The notes: a model not told the origin generated them from the sequence alone. 64,000 bases of DNA from Mumia sp. ZJ1417 (GCF_014127285.1 NZ_CP059901.1:1054001-1118000); one strand, 5' to 3'. Positions 44,201 to 51,672 are shown, numbered from the stretch's first letter. Made by a program: numbers and translations.

Positions 44201-44542
44201 ATCCGTGCCTTCGAGTCCGGGCCGATGGGCGACCGTGTCCCGTACGCGATCGAGGAGCCGTTCACGCTGCGCCTCGGCGGCCAGCTCGTCAACGGCAGGA
44301 TCGACGCGGTCTATCGCACGCCCGACGGGTTCGAGGTCGTCGACTGGAAGACGAGCCGGCGCGCGACCTCCGATCCGCTCCAGCTCGCCGTCTACCGGCT
44401 CGCGTGGGCCGAGAAGCACGGCATCGCCCTCGAGCGGGTGACGGCGGCGTTCCACTACGTACGCCTCGGCACCACCGTTCGTCACGACGACCTGCCTGAT
44501 CGCGCGGCGCTGGAGGCGCTCGTACGCCCGAGCGTGAGTTGA
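41258..44542 (+). CDS. adnB: AdnB-type helicase-nuclease subunit
   Basis: This 1094-residue partner has Walker A IIAGAGSGKTTV (about 41-52), LLDEYQDTSVAQ, VGDPCQGIYGWRGA and TVHTAKGLEWDAVFVPFL. A RecB-family nuclease domain follows with GRIDAVYRTPDGFEVVDWKT near residues 1020-1040. The GTG at 41258 overlaps the adnA stop by 4 bp, fixing the start. Residues about 844-869 (PPVEPVGLPSVEPVETPAPP and onward) are encoded by three tandem dispersed-repeat units and fall in the linker between motor and nuclease. Confidence 0.93.
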   Translation: MTAPLPLLIRDADHLREILDIPFSAEQMAAIQAPTDRPSAIIAGAGSGKTTVMAARVVWLVGHEGVLPGSVLGLTFTNKAAAELAHRVRQALETLARDAGVPDLLERYGTPTVSTYHAYAGTLITEYGLLLGFEPDLRITTDASRFQRAFRAIASYPGPLAHTTTSMPDLVGQVLGLDGQMAEHLVTPDEVRACDAELRVDVERAVIETKKLKLHDDLDATTRRRDELVSLVERYRDAKAEAGVVDFSDQMERGARLAVECAEVSRSQRERFAVVLLDEYQDTSVAQRDMLQGLFSGEDGEGLGHCVTAVGDPCQGIYGWRGAAASNLTAFLEDFPADPQRAAQGSLFHLRVNRRSRAEILDVANRVAAPYYQVTEVVRPLVPAEGTEGGTVRAAVHETVVDEIGWLVDEVVAAHEGRDGEPTQWSEIAVLVRTRSEIPSLVASLRGRGVPVEVVGLAGLLSQPEVSDVVSALRVLADQTANAALLRLLTGPRWRIGPRDLALLGRRARMLVGGVHDVEAETLADELERAVRGTDPSEVVSLADAVDSPDDDRLRLPYSKEARERFAEISRLLRRLRRRASGSPADLLRQVVTALGIDVELASTPGSAAQVAQDNLARLQDVVADFVANDPSASLSAVLAYLDAEERFNDGLEVASPSDAHSVKLLTVHTAKGLEWDAVFVPFLTADVFPSPRSRPAWTSVAHALPHDLRGDGAELPVIEELSRAGDKDFRAAMRADAQMEEVRLGYVAFTRARRLLVTSASRWSRTRQAASDPSPFLETVATWLRGRGSEPELWTPAPEDDADNPLRGRSEAVAWPVMPDADELALRREAAALVRRFAAASPPVEPVGLPSVEPVETPAPPSVEPVETLDPAAAARFDVLDEEIERLLAEARRERAETVEVPLPPHLSATSLIALDKDPAAFARSLARPLPRPPAPSARFGTRFHAWVEAHFSQQSLIGDDELPGRDETDIVDELELAEVIRAFESGPMGDRVPYAIEEPFTLRLGGQLVNGRIDAVYRTPDGFEVVDWKTSRRATSDPLQLAVYRLAWAEKHGIALERVTAAFHYVRLGTTVRHDDLPDRAALEALVRPSVS
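43789..43864. repeat. Three tandem dispersed-repeat units inside adnB
   Basis: GGTCGAGCCTGTCG (43789-43802, truncated), then complete GGTCGAGCCTGTCGAGACC at 43813-43831 and 43846-43864. All are in the same reading frame (VEPVET) and lengthen the linker between the helicase and nuclease domains. Confidence 0.8.
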
Positions 44543-44555
44543 GCGCGTGGCGGCG

Positions 44556-44561
44556 TAGGCT
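44556..44561 (+). promoter_or_regulatory. Leaderless -10 box of nudC
   Basis: TAGGCT lies seven bases before the GTG at 44569, with no Shine-Dalgarno, just after the adnB stop. Confidence 0.4.
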
Positions 44562-44568
44562 CGGCGCC

Positions 44569-45441
44569 GTGACTGAGGGATTCACGTTCGCCGACGGCGC
44601 TTACAACCGGCACTCCGAGCGGCGCGTGGACGACGCGTTCATGGACGCGCTCTGGGCCGACCCGAAGACTCCGGTGCTCGTCGTCGGAGGCGAGCACCTG
44701 GCCGCCGACGCGGACGGGCTCGTGTGGCGCAGCCCTGCCGACGTGCCCGACGGCGACCGCCTCTATCTCGGCACGGTCGACGGCACTGAGTACGCCGCGG
44801 TCATGGTGCGCCGCGTGCCCGAGCCGAGCCGGCCGCTGCGCGCGGTGGCCACGTCGCTGCCGCTCGCGCAGGCACGCCTTGCCGTCCACGCCGTCGGCGT
44901 CGCGCAGTGGCACCGGACCCACCCGCGGTGCGCACGCTGCGGATCCCCGACCGACGTCGTCGAGGGCGGGCACGTGCGGCGCTGCCCCGAGTGCGGCGCG
45001 CAGCACTTCCCTCGTACCGACCCGGCCGTCATCATGCTCATCACCGACGACGCCGACCGGGCGCTGCTCGGGCGCCGGCCCGACTGGCCCGCCACTCGCT
45101 TCTCCACGCTCGCGGGGTTCGTCGAGCCGGGAGAGTCGCTCGAAGACGCGGTGCGCCGCGAGACGTGGGAGGAGGCCGGGGTCGAGGTCGGCGAGGTCTC
45201 GTACGCGGCCAGCCAGCCGTGGCCGTTCCCGTCGAGCCTGATGCTCGGCTTCTTTGGCCGCGCCCGTACGACGCGGATCGCCGTCGACGGTACGGAGACC
45301 GCGGACGCGCGTTGGTTCGGCCGCGACGAGGTCACCCGGATGACCGCGTCAGGCGAGCTGGACCTGCCGGGGACGCTGTCGATCTCGCGCTGGCTCATCG
45401 AGCGCTGGCACGGCGGCCTCGTCCACGGTGAGTGGCGCTGA
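44569..45441 (+). CDS. nudC: NAD(+) diphosphatase / NAD-decapping hydrolase NudC
   Basis: This 290-residue Nudix enzyme has a zinc ribbon (RCARCGSP then RRCPECGAQHFPR, about 121-149), the Nudix box GFVEPGESLEDAVRRETWEEAG (visible over residues 184-205) and the NudC-specific SQPWPFPSSLM that follows. It hydrolyses NAD(H) and NAD caps on RNA. The GTG at 44569, seven bases after TAGGCT, is the preferred start. It follows adnB by 26 bp and converges on the mycoredoxin gene. Confidence 0.94.
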   Translation: MTEGFTFADGAYNRHSERRVDDAFMDALWADPKTPVLVVGGEHLAADADGLVWRSPADVPDGDRLYLGTVDGTEYAAVMVRRVPEPSRPLRAVATSLPLAQARLAVHAVGVAQWHRTHPRCARCGSPTDVVEGGHVRRCPECGAQHFPRTDPAVIMLITDDADRALLGRRPDWPATRFSTLAGFVEPGESLEDAVRRETWEEAGVEVGEVSYAASQPWPFPSSLMLGFFGRARTTRIAVDGTETADARWFGRDEVTRMTASGELDLPGTLSISRWLIERWHGGLVHGEWR

Positions 45442-45449
45442 CGGAGAGG

Positions 45450-45704
45450 TCAGACGCTCAGGGCCTCGAGCTGCGCCTTGACCTGCGCGACCGACGGGTT
45501 GGTGAGCGCGCTGCCGTCGGCGAACACGAGCGTCGGCACCGTCTGGTTGCCGCCGTTGGCCTGCTCGACGAGGAATGCGGCCTCTTCGTTCTGCTCGATG
45601 TCGACCTCGTCGAACGCGATGCCCTCGCGTTCGAGCTGACCCTTGAGGCGCTTGCAGTATCCGCACCAGGGCGTCGAGTACATCGTGAAGCTGCCAGTGG
45701 TCAT
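45450..45704 (-). CDS. mrx1: Mycoredoxin (glutaredoxin-like)
   Basis: This 84-residue thioredoxin-fold protein has the active site TPWCGYCKRL (Cys14, Cys17) and the cis-Pro region GNQTVPTLVFADGS. Mycoredoxin-1 reduces mycothiol-mixed disulphides in actinobacteria. The position between nudC and uvrD2 matches the mycobacterial order as remembered (Rv3199c, Rv3198A, Rv3198c). It ends nine bases from the nudC stop. Confidence 0.92.
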   Translation of the reverse strand: MTTGSFTMYSTPWCGYCKRLKGQLEREGIAFDEVDIEQNEEAAFLVEQANGGNQTVPTLVFADGSALTNPSVAQVKAQLEALSV

Positions 45705-45916
45705 CGGGGGGACTCCTCTGTCGGGCGGGGATCAGTCGTGAGCGGGGGCGCGCCCACCCAGAGGAACAGTACGGAGGGGTGGGAGATTCCCCGATTCTGC
45801 GACGTGCCGACCGGCGGCGTCGTCCACACGGGTGAACGGGGCCGAGGATCGTGTCCTCCACTCCAACTACGCTGGATCCTGAGCCGCTCCACCCACCCCG
45901 ATCTCCGAGGAGACCC

Positions 45917-47977
45917 GTGCCGTCCGCCGACAGCCTGCTCGACGCCCTCGACCCCGAGCAGCGTGAGGTCGCACTCGCCCTGCGCGGCCCGGTCTGCGTG
46001 ATCGCCGGCGCGGGCACCGGCAAGACGCGCGCGATCACCCACCGCATCGCGTACGGGACGGCGACCGGCGTCTACAAGCCGACCGAGGTCCTCGCGGTGA
46101 CCTTCACCGCGCGCGCCGCCGGCGAGATGCGCGGGCGGCTGCGTCAGCTCGGCGCCGAGGGCGTGCAGGCCCGCACGTTTCACGCGGCGGCGCTGCGCCA
46201 GATCGGCTACTTCTGGCCCAAGCTGTACGGCAACCGGCTGCCGGAGCTGATCGCGTCCAAGATCCCGCTGGTCGCCGAGGCGGCCAAGCGGTGCCGCGTC
46301 CAGACCGACTCGGCGATGCTGCGCGATCTCGCGGCCGAGATCGAGTGGGCCAAGGTCTCCAACGTCCGTCCCGACGACTACCCGAGGCTCGCGCCCGACG
46401 CGCACCGCGGTCTGGACGCCGTCGACGACGCGACCGTCGCGCACGTGATGGCCGCGTACGAGGAGGTCAAGCGCGACCGCGGACGCATGGACATGGAAGA
46501 CATCTTGCTCTGCACCGTCTCGATGCTCGCCGAGCACGAGCGGGTCTCGGCCGAGGTCCGCCGCCAGTACCGGTGGCTCGTCGTCGACGAGTACCAGGAC
46601 GTCAACCCGCTCCAGGCGGCCCTCCTCGAGCAGTGGCTCGGAGGGCGCGACGACATCTGCGTGGTCGGCGACCCGCTCCAGACGATCTACTCGTTCGCCG
46701 GTGCCTCGCCCAAGCACCTCAACGACTTCGCCAAGACGCACCCCGGCGCACGACGCATCGAGCTGGTCCGCAACTACCGCTCGACGCCTCAGGTCGTGGC
46801 CGCGGCCAACGCCGTCTTCGCCCGTGGGCAGCGCGAGGGCGTCGTGCTCCAGGCGCAGCGCGACCCCGGCCCCGCCGTCACGTACACCCCTTATTCGGAC
46901 GAGGTGGCCGAGGCCGAGTCCACCGCCGCGCAGATCCTCCAGCTCCGCGAGGGCGGCACCCCGCTGCGCGAGATGGCGATCCTGTTCCGCACCAACGCGC
47001 AGTCCGGCGCGTACGAGGAGGCGCTTGCGGCACGCAACCTCCCGTACGTCGTGCGCGGCGTCGAGCGGTTCTTCGACCGGGCCGAGGTAAGGCAGGCGGT
47101 CACGCTGCTGCGCGGCCAGGCCCGTGGCGGTGACGTCGGCGACGAGGGTCTGGTCTCTGACGTGCGTGCGGTGCTCGCGACGATGGGCTACACCGAGACC
47201 GCGCCGACGTCGGCGGGTGCGCAGCGCGACCGGTGGGAGTCGCTGCACGCCCTGGTGTCGATGGCCGCTGACCTCGAGTCCGCACAGCCCGGCGCCGACC
47301 TGACCGCGCTCGTCGACGACCTCGACCGCCGCGCGAAGCACGCTCACGCCCCGATCGCGGAGGGCGTGACCCTGACGACGCTCCACGCGGCGAAGGGGCT
47401 GGAGTGGGACGCGGTGTTCCTCGTCGGCATGCAGGAGGGCACGGTCCCGATTGCTTATGCGACCGATGACAAGGGGGTCGCCGAGGAGCGGCGGCTGTTC
47501 TACGTCGGCGTGACTCGTGCGCGTCATCGGCTCGAGATCTCGTGGTCGCTCTCCCGCAACCCCGGTGGCCGGGGGAGCAGGCGCCCGAGCCGGTTCCTCG
47601 ACGGTCTGCGGCCGGCTGATGCCGAGCCGACCGGCGGGGGCGCGCGCACGCGCCGTACGCGCAAAGAGCGCAGCATCGCCCGCTGTCGCACCTGCGAGGC
47701 CGTGCTCTCGACCGGCGCCGAACGCAAGCTGGGGCGCTGCCTCGACTGTCCGTCGACCTACGACGAGGAGCTGTTCGAGCGCCTGCGCGGATGGCGCAGC
47801 GAGCAGGCGAGCACCCAGAAGGTCCCCGCGTACGTCGTGTTCACCGACGCCACGCTGACCGCGATCGCCGAGGTACGCCCGCGCGAGGCGACCGATCTGC
47901 TCAAGGTCCCGGGCGTCGGACGCACCAAGCTGGAGCGGTACGGCGCCGAGGTGCTCGAGCTCTGCGGTGAAGGATAG
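45917..47977 (+). CDS. uvrD2: ATP-dependent DNA helicase UvrD2
   Basis: This 686-residue superfamily 1 helicase has Walker A IAGAGTGKTRAI (about 29-40), VVDEYQDVNPLQ, VGDPLQTIYSFAGA, VRNYRSTPQV and TTLHAAKGLEWDAVFLVG. After the motor comes a tetracysteine motif (CRTCEAVL ... GRCLDCP) and a C-terminal HRDC domain with LLKVPGVGRTKLERYG. Motor, tetracysteine and HRDC in that order are the UvrD2 layout. The GTG at 45917 follows GAGGAG. It diverges from the mycoredoxin gene. Confidence 0.94.
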   Translation: MPSADSLLDALDPEQREVALALRGPVCVIAGAGTGKTRAITHRIAYGTATGVYKPTEVLAVTFTARAAGEMRGRLRQLGAEGVQARTFHAAALRQIGYFWPKLYGNRLPELIASKIPLVAEAAKRCRVQTDSAMLRDLAAEIEWAKVSNVRPDDYPRLAPDAHRGLDAVDDATVAHVMAAYEEVKRDRGRMDMEDILLCTVSMLAEHERVSAEVRRQYRWLVVDEYQDVNPLQAALLEQWLGGRDDICVVGDPLQTIYSFAGASPKHLNDFAKTHPGARRIELVRNYRSTPQVVAAANAVFARGQREGVVLQAQRDPGPAVTYTPYSDEVAEAESTAAQILQLREGGTPLREMAILFRTNAQSGAYEEALAARNLPYVVRGVERFFDRAEVRQAVTLLRGQARGGDVGDEGLVSDVRAVLATMGYTETAPTSAGAQRDRWESLHALVSMAADLESAQPGADLTALVDDLDRRAKHAHAPIAEGVTLTTLHAAKGLEWDAVFLVGMQEGTVPIAYATDDKGVAEERRLFYVGVTRARHRLEISWSLSRNPGGRGSRRPSRFLDGLRPADAEPTGGGARTRRTRKERSIARCRTCEAVLSTGAERKLGRCLDCPSTYDEELFERLRGWRSEQASTQKVPAYVVFTDATLTAIAEVRPREATDLLKVPGVGRTKLERYGAEVLELCGEG

Positions 47978-48029
47978 GTTTCGCATCCTTGCCGAGTGAC
48001 GACGGCAGAAATTTTTTCCAAACTCGTCA

Positions 48030-48068
48030 TTAATTGGTTTGCGCCTTGTCGCAAGACGGGCGTAGGGT
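48030..48068 (+). promoter_or_regulatory. whiB7 promoter with AT-rich element
   Basis: A -35-like TTGCGC (48039-48044) and a -10 TAGGGT (48063-48068) are 18 bp apart. An AT-rich TTAATT (48030-48035) lies immediately upstream of the -35, and a further AAATTTTTT is at about 48009-48017. WhiB7 activates its own promoter by contacting an AT-rich stretch just upstream of the -35 through its AT-hook, so this arrangement fits autoactivation. Confidence 0.6.
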
Positions 48069-48114
48069 TTTGACTCGTCAGCCCGGATCGACTTGAGAGA
48101 GGAGCGTGTTCGTC

Positions 48115-48273
48115 ATGGGCAACATCATCTTCATCGCTAATGACGCCGACGTCTGTGGCGTCGCCATGCGCACGCGCCGACTCGGGTGGTTCATGCCGTT
48201 CGTGACCGATGCGTCGACGTACGCCGAGAAGCACCAGACCCCGGGATCCCGCCGAAGCCCTGACTCGACCTAA
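48115..48273 (+). CDS. whiB7 leader peptide (upstream ORF)
   Basis: This 52-codon ORF (ATG to TAA) lies in the whiB7 leader, about 45 bases after the -10 box, behind a GAGAGAGGAG sequence. The peptide starts MGNIIFIAND and is rich in Arg, Ser and Pro near its end. It stops 20 bases before the terminator stem. In Streptomyces, Mycobacterium and relatives, stalled translation of a whiB7 upstream ORF by antibiotics prevents formation of a downstream terminator. Position and layout here match that scheme. The amino-acid sequence itself is not a recognised domain. Confidence 0.75.
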   Translation: MGNIIFIANDADVCGVAMRTRRLGWFMPFVTDASTYAEKHQTPGSRRSPDST

Positions 48274-48293
48274 CCGTCGATCAGACGCCACTC

Positions 48294-48330
48294 AGGCCGC
48301 GGAACCCGAACCGGGATCCGCGGCCTTTCT
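48294..48330 (+). terminator. whiB7 attenuator (rho-independent terminator)
   Basis: AGGCCGCGGA (48294-48303) pairs with TCCGCGGCCT (48317-48326), with an inner CCCG/CGGG stem, followed by TTTCT. It lies between the upstream ORF and whiB7, so transcription would stop before whiB7 unless the hairpin is disturbed by a stalled ribosome. Confidence 0.75.
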
Positions 48331-48396
48331 GTCGTTGCCGACAGAGAACGCGTTGCCCCACCACCAGCAACCACCTCTCTCAATCCAGGAGAACCC

Positions 48397-48666
48397 ATGA
48401 CGACCGCCGTGCTCGAGCACGAGGTGCAGCACACGTCGATCCCGTGTCGTACCCAAGACCCCGAGCTCTGGTTCGCCGAGACACCGGCCGGTGTCGAGGA
48501 CGCAAAAGCACTCTGCCTCGCGTGCCCGATCCGACGGGAGTGCCTGGCGGGCGCGCTCGACCGGGGCGAGCCTTGGGGCGTGTGGGGAGGCGAGCTCTTC
48601 CTCAAGGGCACCGTCATCCCGCGCAAGCGGCCGCGGGGACGCCCGCGCAAGGACGCCGTCGCCTGA
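48397..48666 (+). CDS. whiB7: WhiB7 transcriptional regulator of antibiotic resistance
   Basis: This 89-residue iron-sulphur protein has the four cluster cysteines Cys17, Cys40, Cys43 and Cys49 (C...CLACPIRREC), the WhiB turn GVWGG (61-65) and a C-terminal AT-hook RPRGRPRK (78-85) diagnostic of WhiB7. It binds the sigma factor and activates resistance genes on exposure to ribosome inhibitors. AGGAG lies five bases before the ATG. It is preceded by a promoter with an AT-rich element, an upstream ORF and an attenuator, and follows uvrD2 as in mycobacteria. Confidence 0.95.
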   Translation: MTTAVLEHEVQHTSIPCRTQDPELWFAETPAGVEDAKALCLACPIRRECLAGALDRGEPWGVWGGELFLKGTVIPRKRPRGRPRKDAVA

Positions 48667-48697
48667 CGGCCACGCAAGACCATGAAGGAGTACCCCG

Positions 48698-48760
48698 ATG
48701 ATCGATTGCCTCGTACGCGCTGCGTACGGCGCGCGCATCCGGATCGCCCGGATGCTCTAG
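48698..48760 (+). CDS. Possible 20-residue basic peptide downstream of whiB7
   Basis: An ORF of 20 codons (ATG to TAG) begins 31 bases after the whiB7 stop, behind AAGGAG at seven bases, the strongest ribosome binding site in this area. The peptide is basic and amphipathic (four Arg, with Ile, Leu, Val, Ala, Tyr) and has one Cys. It ends 25 bases before the terminator stem, so it would be the last gene of the whiB7 transcript. No homologue is recognised. It could be a real small protein or a chance ORF. Confidence 0.4.
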   Translation: MIDCLVRAAYGARIRIARML

Positions 48761-48785
48761 CACCATCCGCACCATCCGCACCGGA

Positions 48786-48834
48786 CGAACGGGCGGCTCC
48801 CCGCATCGCGCGGGGTGCCGCCCGTTCGGCTTTT
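48786..48834 (+). terminator. Rho-independent terminator of the whiB7 operon
   Basis: CGAACGGGCGGC (48786-48797) pairs with GCCGCCCGTTCG (48817-48828), with an inner CCCCGC/GCGGGG stem, and is followed by GCTTTT. Confidence 0.85.
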
Positions 48835-48922
48835 GCGGTGGTCCCCACGCAGAGTGCAGGCCCCACCTGAAGGGAGCGGTGGGGCGCGCACTTTGCGGTG
48901 GTCCCCACGCAAAGTGCGGGAG
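48831..48922. repeat. 30-bp direct repeat, 60 bp apart, with hairpins
   Basis: TTTTGCGGTGGTCCCCACGC at 48831 and CTTTGCGGTGGTCCCCACGC at 48891 each continue with AGAGTGC or AAAGTGC, giving two 30-bp copies. The second lies in CGCACTTTGCG...CGCAAAGTGCG, a stem of 11 bp extended by GTGG/CCAC. Between the copies CCCCACC and GGTGGGG also pair. The array lies between the convergent whiB7 and ABC1-kinase units and may terminate the leftward transcript. Confidence 0.6.
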
Positions 48923-48957
48923 CGCCGGCGGCAGGCGCGCGGCGGGCCGTACGGAGG

Positions 48958-50307
48958 TCAATCGGCGAAGCCGGGGAGGTTCTCCTCGAGGATCCCGCGG
49001 AACGGCGCTGTCGCACCGAGCTGGCTGAGGATGGCGAGGCCGCCGCTCCAGACCCGGTGGATGAGCAGGTACGAAGGGGGCAGGTTGATCTTCATCGCCG
49101 TACCGATGCCCTCGCGGGCGGGTCGCGAGATCCGCTGAGCCTGCTCGCGCATCCACGCGCGGTTGAACGTGAACTCCTCCTGGCGCGCGGGCTCGACGAA
49201 CGGGCCGAGATAGGCGCGGATGATCTCCTCGTCGATACGGACGCCTGGTTTGAGGAACCCCTCCTCGCGGAGCCCCGCGACGACCGTCGCGTAGTCGTCG
49301 TCGACTGCCGCGCGCAGCAGCCGCCCGATCACCGGAGGAAGCCCACCCGGGACGCGGGCGACCGCGCCGTAGTCCACGACCCCGAGGCGTCCGTCGGCGA
49401 GCACCCGGTAGTTGCCGGGGTGCGGATCGGCATGGAGCATCTCCACCCGCGTCGGCCCTGCGAACAGGAACCGCGCGAACAGCTCGCCGTAGTGGTCGCG
49501 CTCGCTGGGCGTGCCGTCAGCGATCACCTGCGCGAGCGAGCCCTTGGACTCCATCCACGTCGTGATGAGGATCGTCTCGGTATGGGCGACGACCTCGGGG
49601 ACGACGATCTGCGGGTCACCGGCGAACGCCTCGGCGAACGCCCGCTGGGCCTGTGCCTCGAGGGCGTAGTCGAGCTCCTCGCGCACCCGCTCGGCAAGCT
49701 CCTCGGCCAGCGGCTTGACGTCGATCGACGGGAACGCCACCGCGAAAAGCCTGCTGAGGCGCCCGATCTGACGCAGATCGGAGCGCATCGCTGCTGCGGC
49801 GCCGGGATATTGCACCTTCACGGCGACCTCGCGGCCGTCGAACCAGCGACCCCGGTGCACCTGTCCGATCGATGCCGCGGCCGCGGGCCTATCGTCGAGC
49901 TCGATCAGCTGCTCGCGCCACCTCGGCCCGAGCTCGCCGGCGAAGATGCGGTGCACCGTCGACGTCGGCATCGGCGGGGCATCGTCCTGGAGCCGGACGA
50001 AGGCGTTGCGGTAGGGCTCGATGAGCTCGGGCGGCATCGCTGCCTCGTACACGCTCATCGCCTGGCCGAACTTCATCGCGCCGCCCTTGAGCTCGCCGAG
50101 GACGGCGAAGATCTGCTCGGCGGTGCGGATCTGCACCTCGGTGAGGACGGCGTTGGCGGGGACGCCCACGAGCCGTCGGCCCACGCCGAGCGTCGTACGC
50201 CCGGCGAACCCGATCGGCAGCGAGGCGAGCTTGGCGGCACGCGTGAAGGCGCCACGCGGGACCGCGGTGTCTCGGTCGTCGGGCTTGTTGGCGCCGCCGT
50301 CACTCAT
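48958..50307 (-). CDS. ABC1/UbiB-family atypical kinase (AarF-like)
   Basis: This 449-residue protein belongs to the ABC1 (UbiB/ADCK) family of atypical kinases. It has the KxGQ motif in GGAMKFGQAMSVYE (Lys and Gln near 76-79), the AAASIGQVHRGRW ATP-loop replacement (about 146-158), VKVQYPG, LHADPHPGNYRVL (about 284-296, the catalytic-type DxHxxN) and VVDYGAVARVP. In mycobacteria the neighbour of whiB7 (Rv3197) is of this family and has been linked to macrolide action. Its ATG overlaps the stop of the cyclodehydratase-like gene, so both are in one leftward operon. Confidence 0.92.
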   Translation of the reverse strand: MSDGGANKPDDRDTAVPRGAFTRAAKLASLPIGFAGRTTLGVGRRLVGVPANAVLTEVQIRTAEQIFAVLGELKGGAMKFGQAMSVYEAAMPPELIEPYRNAFVRLQDDAPPMPTSTVHRIFAGELGPRWREQLIELDDRPAAAASIGQVHRGRWFDGREVAVKVQYPGAAAAMRSDLRQIGRLSRLFAVAFPSIDVKPLAEELAERVREELDYALEAQAQRAFAEAFAGDPQIVVPEVVAHTETILITTWMESKGSLAQVIADGTPSERDHYGELFARFLFAGPTRVEMLHADPHPGNYRVLADGRLGVVDYGAVARVPGGLPPVIGRLLRAAVDDDYATVVAGLREEGFLKPGVRIDEEIIRAYLGPFVEPARQEEFTFNRAWMREQAQRISRPAREGIGTAMKINLPPSYLLIHRVWSGGLAILSQLGATAPFRGILEENLPGFAD

Positions 50308-51260
50308 GCGGTCATTCTGACACCCCGGGCCACGCCGCCGCTGCCGTCAGCGCCGCTGGTCTCCGATGCGAGGATCTGGCACGCGCAGTCAGGGTGGAGC
50401 GCGACCGGGTGGTACGTGGGAGCGCCTCCGCGCGCGGAGACCACGGCAACGGCTCCCTCCGCGGCCGCCTGGACCCGGTCGGCGTACGCGAGGACCTGCG
50501 TCGCGACGTGCAGCGCCAGGGCGTACCCGCTGGCCGCGTCCCAGCCGTGCGGATGCAGCGGTGTGCTCCGGGCGAGCGGCTGACCGAGCTGCTCGAGGAC
50601 GAGCAGCCAGCCCGGCTCACCGCCCGTACGGTCGAGGTCGTCGCACCGCACGCACGGGGACGACCCAGGGCGTACGAGGGGGCCGATGCGGGCGGTGTCG
50701 CACTCGGTGACGACAGGCAGGTGGGCGACTCCAGCCCCGGCGAGGACGTCGAAGGCCTCGCGGGGGCATGGCCCGCTCGAGAGCACGACGACGAGGTCGG
50801 GGTCGGCGACGGGGCCGATCGTGGCGCGCAGCCCGGACTCGTGGAGGATACGGTGCAGCCGTGCGGCGAGCGGCCGGCCCGGCACGTCGGTGACGATCTC
50901 GACGGACGACGCGCCTCGGGCGTGGAGGCGGCGTACGACGTCGTTCGCCGGCGCGTTCGCGGCCACGAGGGCCCGGGCCTCGGTGGTCAGCGCCTCGCCA
51001 CCGATCTCGTCCCACTCCTGCGCGTCGACAACGGCACCGCAGGCGCGGAGGCGGCGGACAGCGTCAGCGATCTCGGGGAGCGGGCGGCCCGCGACGGCAG
51101 CCAGCGTAGGGAGGTCGCGGGTGCCGTCGGCCAGCCGGAGCACGGTCGCCGACCCGGGGAGGTCGTCGACGAGGATCGTGGAGCCGGGCAGCGTGCCGAC
51201 CTGGAGGGTGTGGACGGTGCGGCGGACGACGGTCGTACCGGGCCGGAGCAACGGCTTCAT
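50304..51260 (-). CDS. TOMM cyclodehydratase-like (ThiF/SagC-type) protein, stand-alone
   Basis: This 318-residue protein resembles the leader-binding/cyclodehydratase C (SagC-like) proteins of azole-peptide biosynthesis. Two cysteine pairs placed like a zinc site, SPCVRCDDLDR (about 200-210) and HPDCACQILA (about 290-299), are the strongest hints. The middle has E1-like beta strands (PDLVVVLSSGPCPREAF). No precursor peptide, YcaO or dehydrogenase gene is visible, so it is unlikely to make a bacteriocin by itself. The ATG at 51260 follows GAGGAG. It is coupled by ATGA to the ABC1 kinase and probably corresponds to the unknown gene beside Rv3197. Confidence 0.7.
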   Translation of the reverse strand: MKPLLRPGTTVVRRTVHTLQVGTLPGSTILVDDLPGSATVLRLADGTRDLPTLAAVAGRPLPEIADAVRRLRACGAVVDAQEWDEIGGEALTTEARALVAANAPANDVVRRLHARGASSVEIVTDVPGRPLAARLHRILHESGLRATIGPVADPDLVVVLSSGPCPREAFDVLAGAGVAHLPVVTECDTARIGPLVRPGSSPCVRCDDLDRTGGEPGWLLVLEQLGQPLARSTPLHPHGWDAASGYALALHVATQVLAYADRVQAAAEGAVAVVSARGGAPTYHPVALHPDCACQILASETSGADGSGGVARGVRMTA

Positions 51261-51672
51261 CGGGGGGGCTCCTCGGGCGTGGTGGGCGAGGGGGTCGGTC
51301 CACCCTGCCCGAGGAACGCGGTGCGGCGGGGACGTCGTCCACAGCCTCCGCACAGATCGGTCCCGGCCGGACTCGCCGCCTGCCTTCCCCTTGCCGACGC
51401 CGCGCCCGGCCAGGACCTTCTTCTGTCACGCTAGGTGGGAGACCCGGGGTCGGCAATCCCTAGGCACAGCATGCTGTCCACGCCTGTGGAAAACCCTGGG
51501 GAAAGTGTGTGGGAACCGCCGAGGAAGCCTGTGGAGATCGGGGGACGCACGGTGGACGAGCGGGGGAAGTCGGTGTCGTACGGGGCACGCACAGCCCTGT
51601 TGACCAGGGACGATCCGAACAGGAGCTGTGGACGACGAAAATCCCCTTCGGCGCGTCGCTTACCGTGGACCC
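51261..51672. other. 412-bp intergenic region with DnaA-box-like sequences
   Basis: No gene is supported here. The region separates the divergent cyclodehydratase-like and YgjP-like genes. It contains TCGTCCACA at 51335-51343, CTGTCCACG at 51474, TGTGGAAAA at 51485-51493 (inverse TTTTCCACA), CTGTGGAGA at 51529 and TGTGGACGA at 51628-51636. These resemble the actinobacterial DnaA box TTGTCCACA within one or two bases. No AT-rich unwinding element or dnaA/dnaN gene is near, so it is not a replication origin. GTGGGAA and GTGTGTGGG stretches are also present. Confidence 0.4.

Noticed and set aside
50304-51260. An azole-peptide (TOMM) biosynthesis cluster
   Set aside because: No precursor peptide, YcaO or flavin dehydrogenase gene is visible nearby.
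51261-51672. A replication origin suggested by DnaA-box-like sites
   Set aside because: No dnaA, dnaN, rpmH or gidB genes and no AT-rich unwinding region are present.
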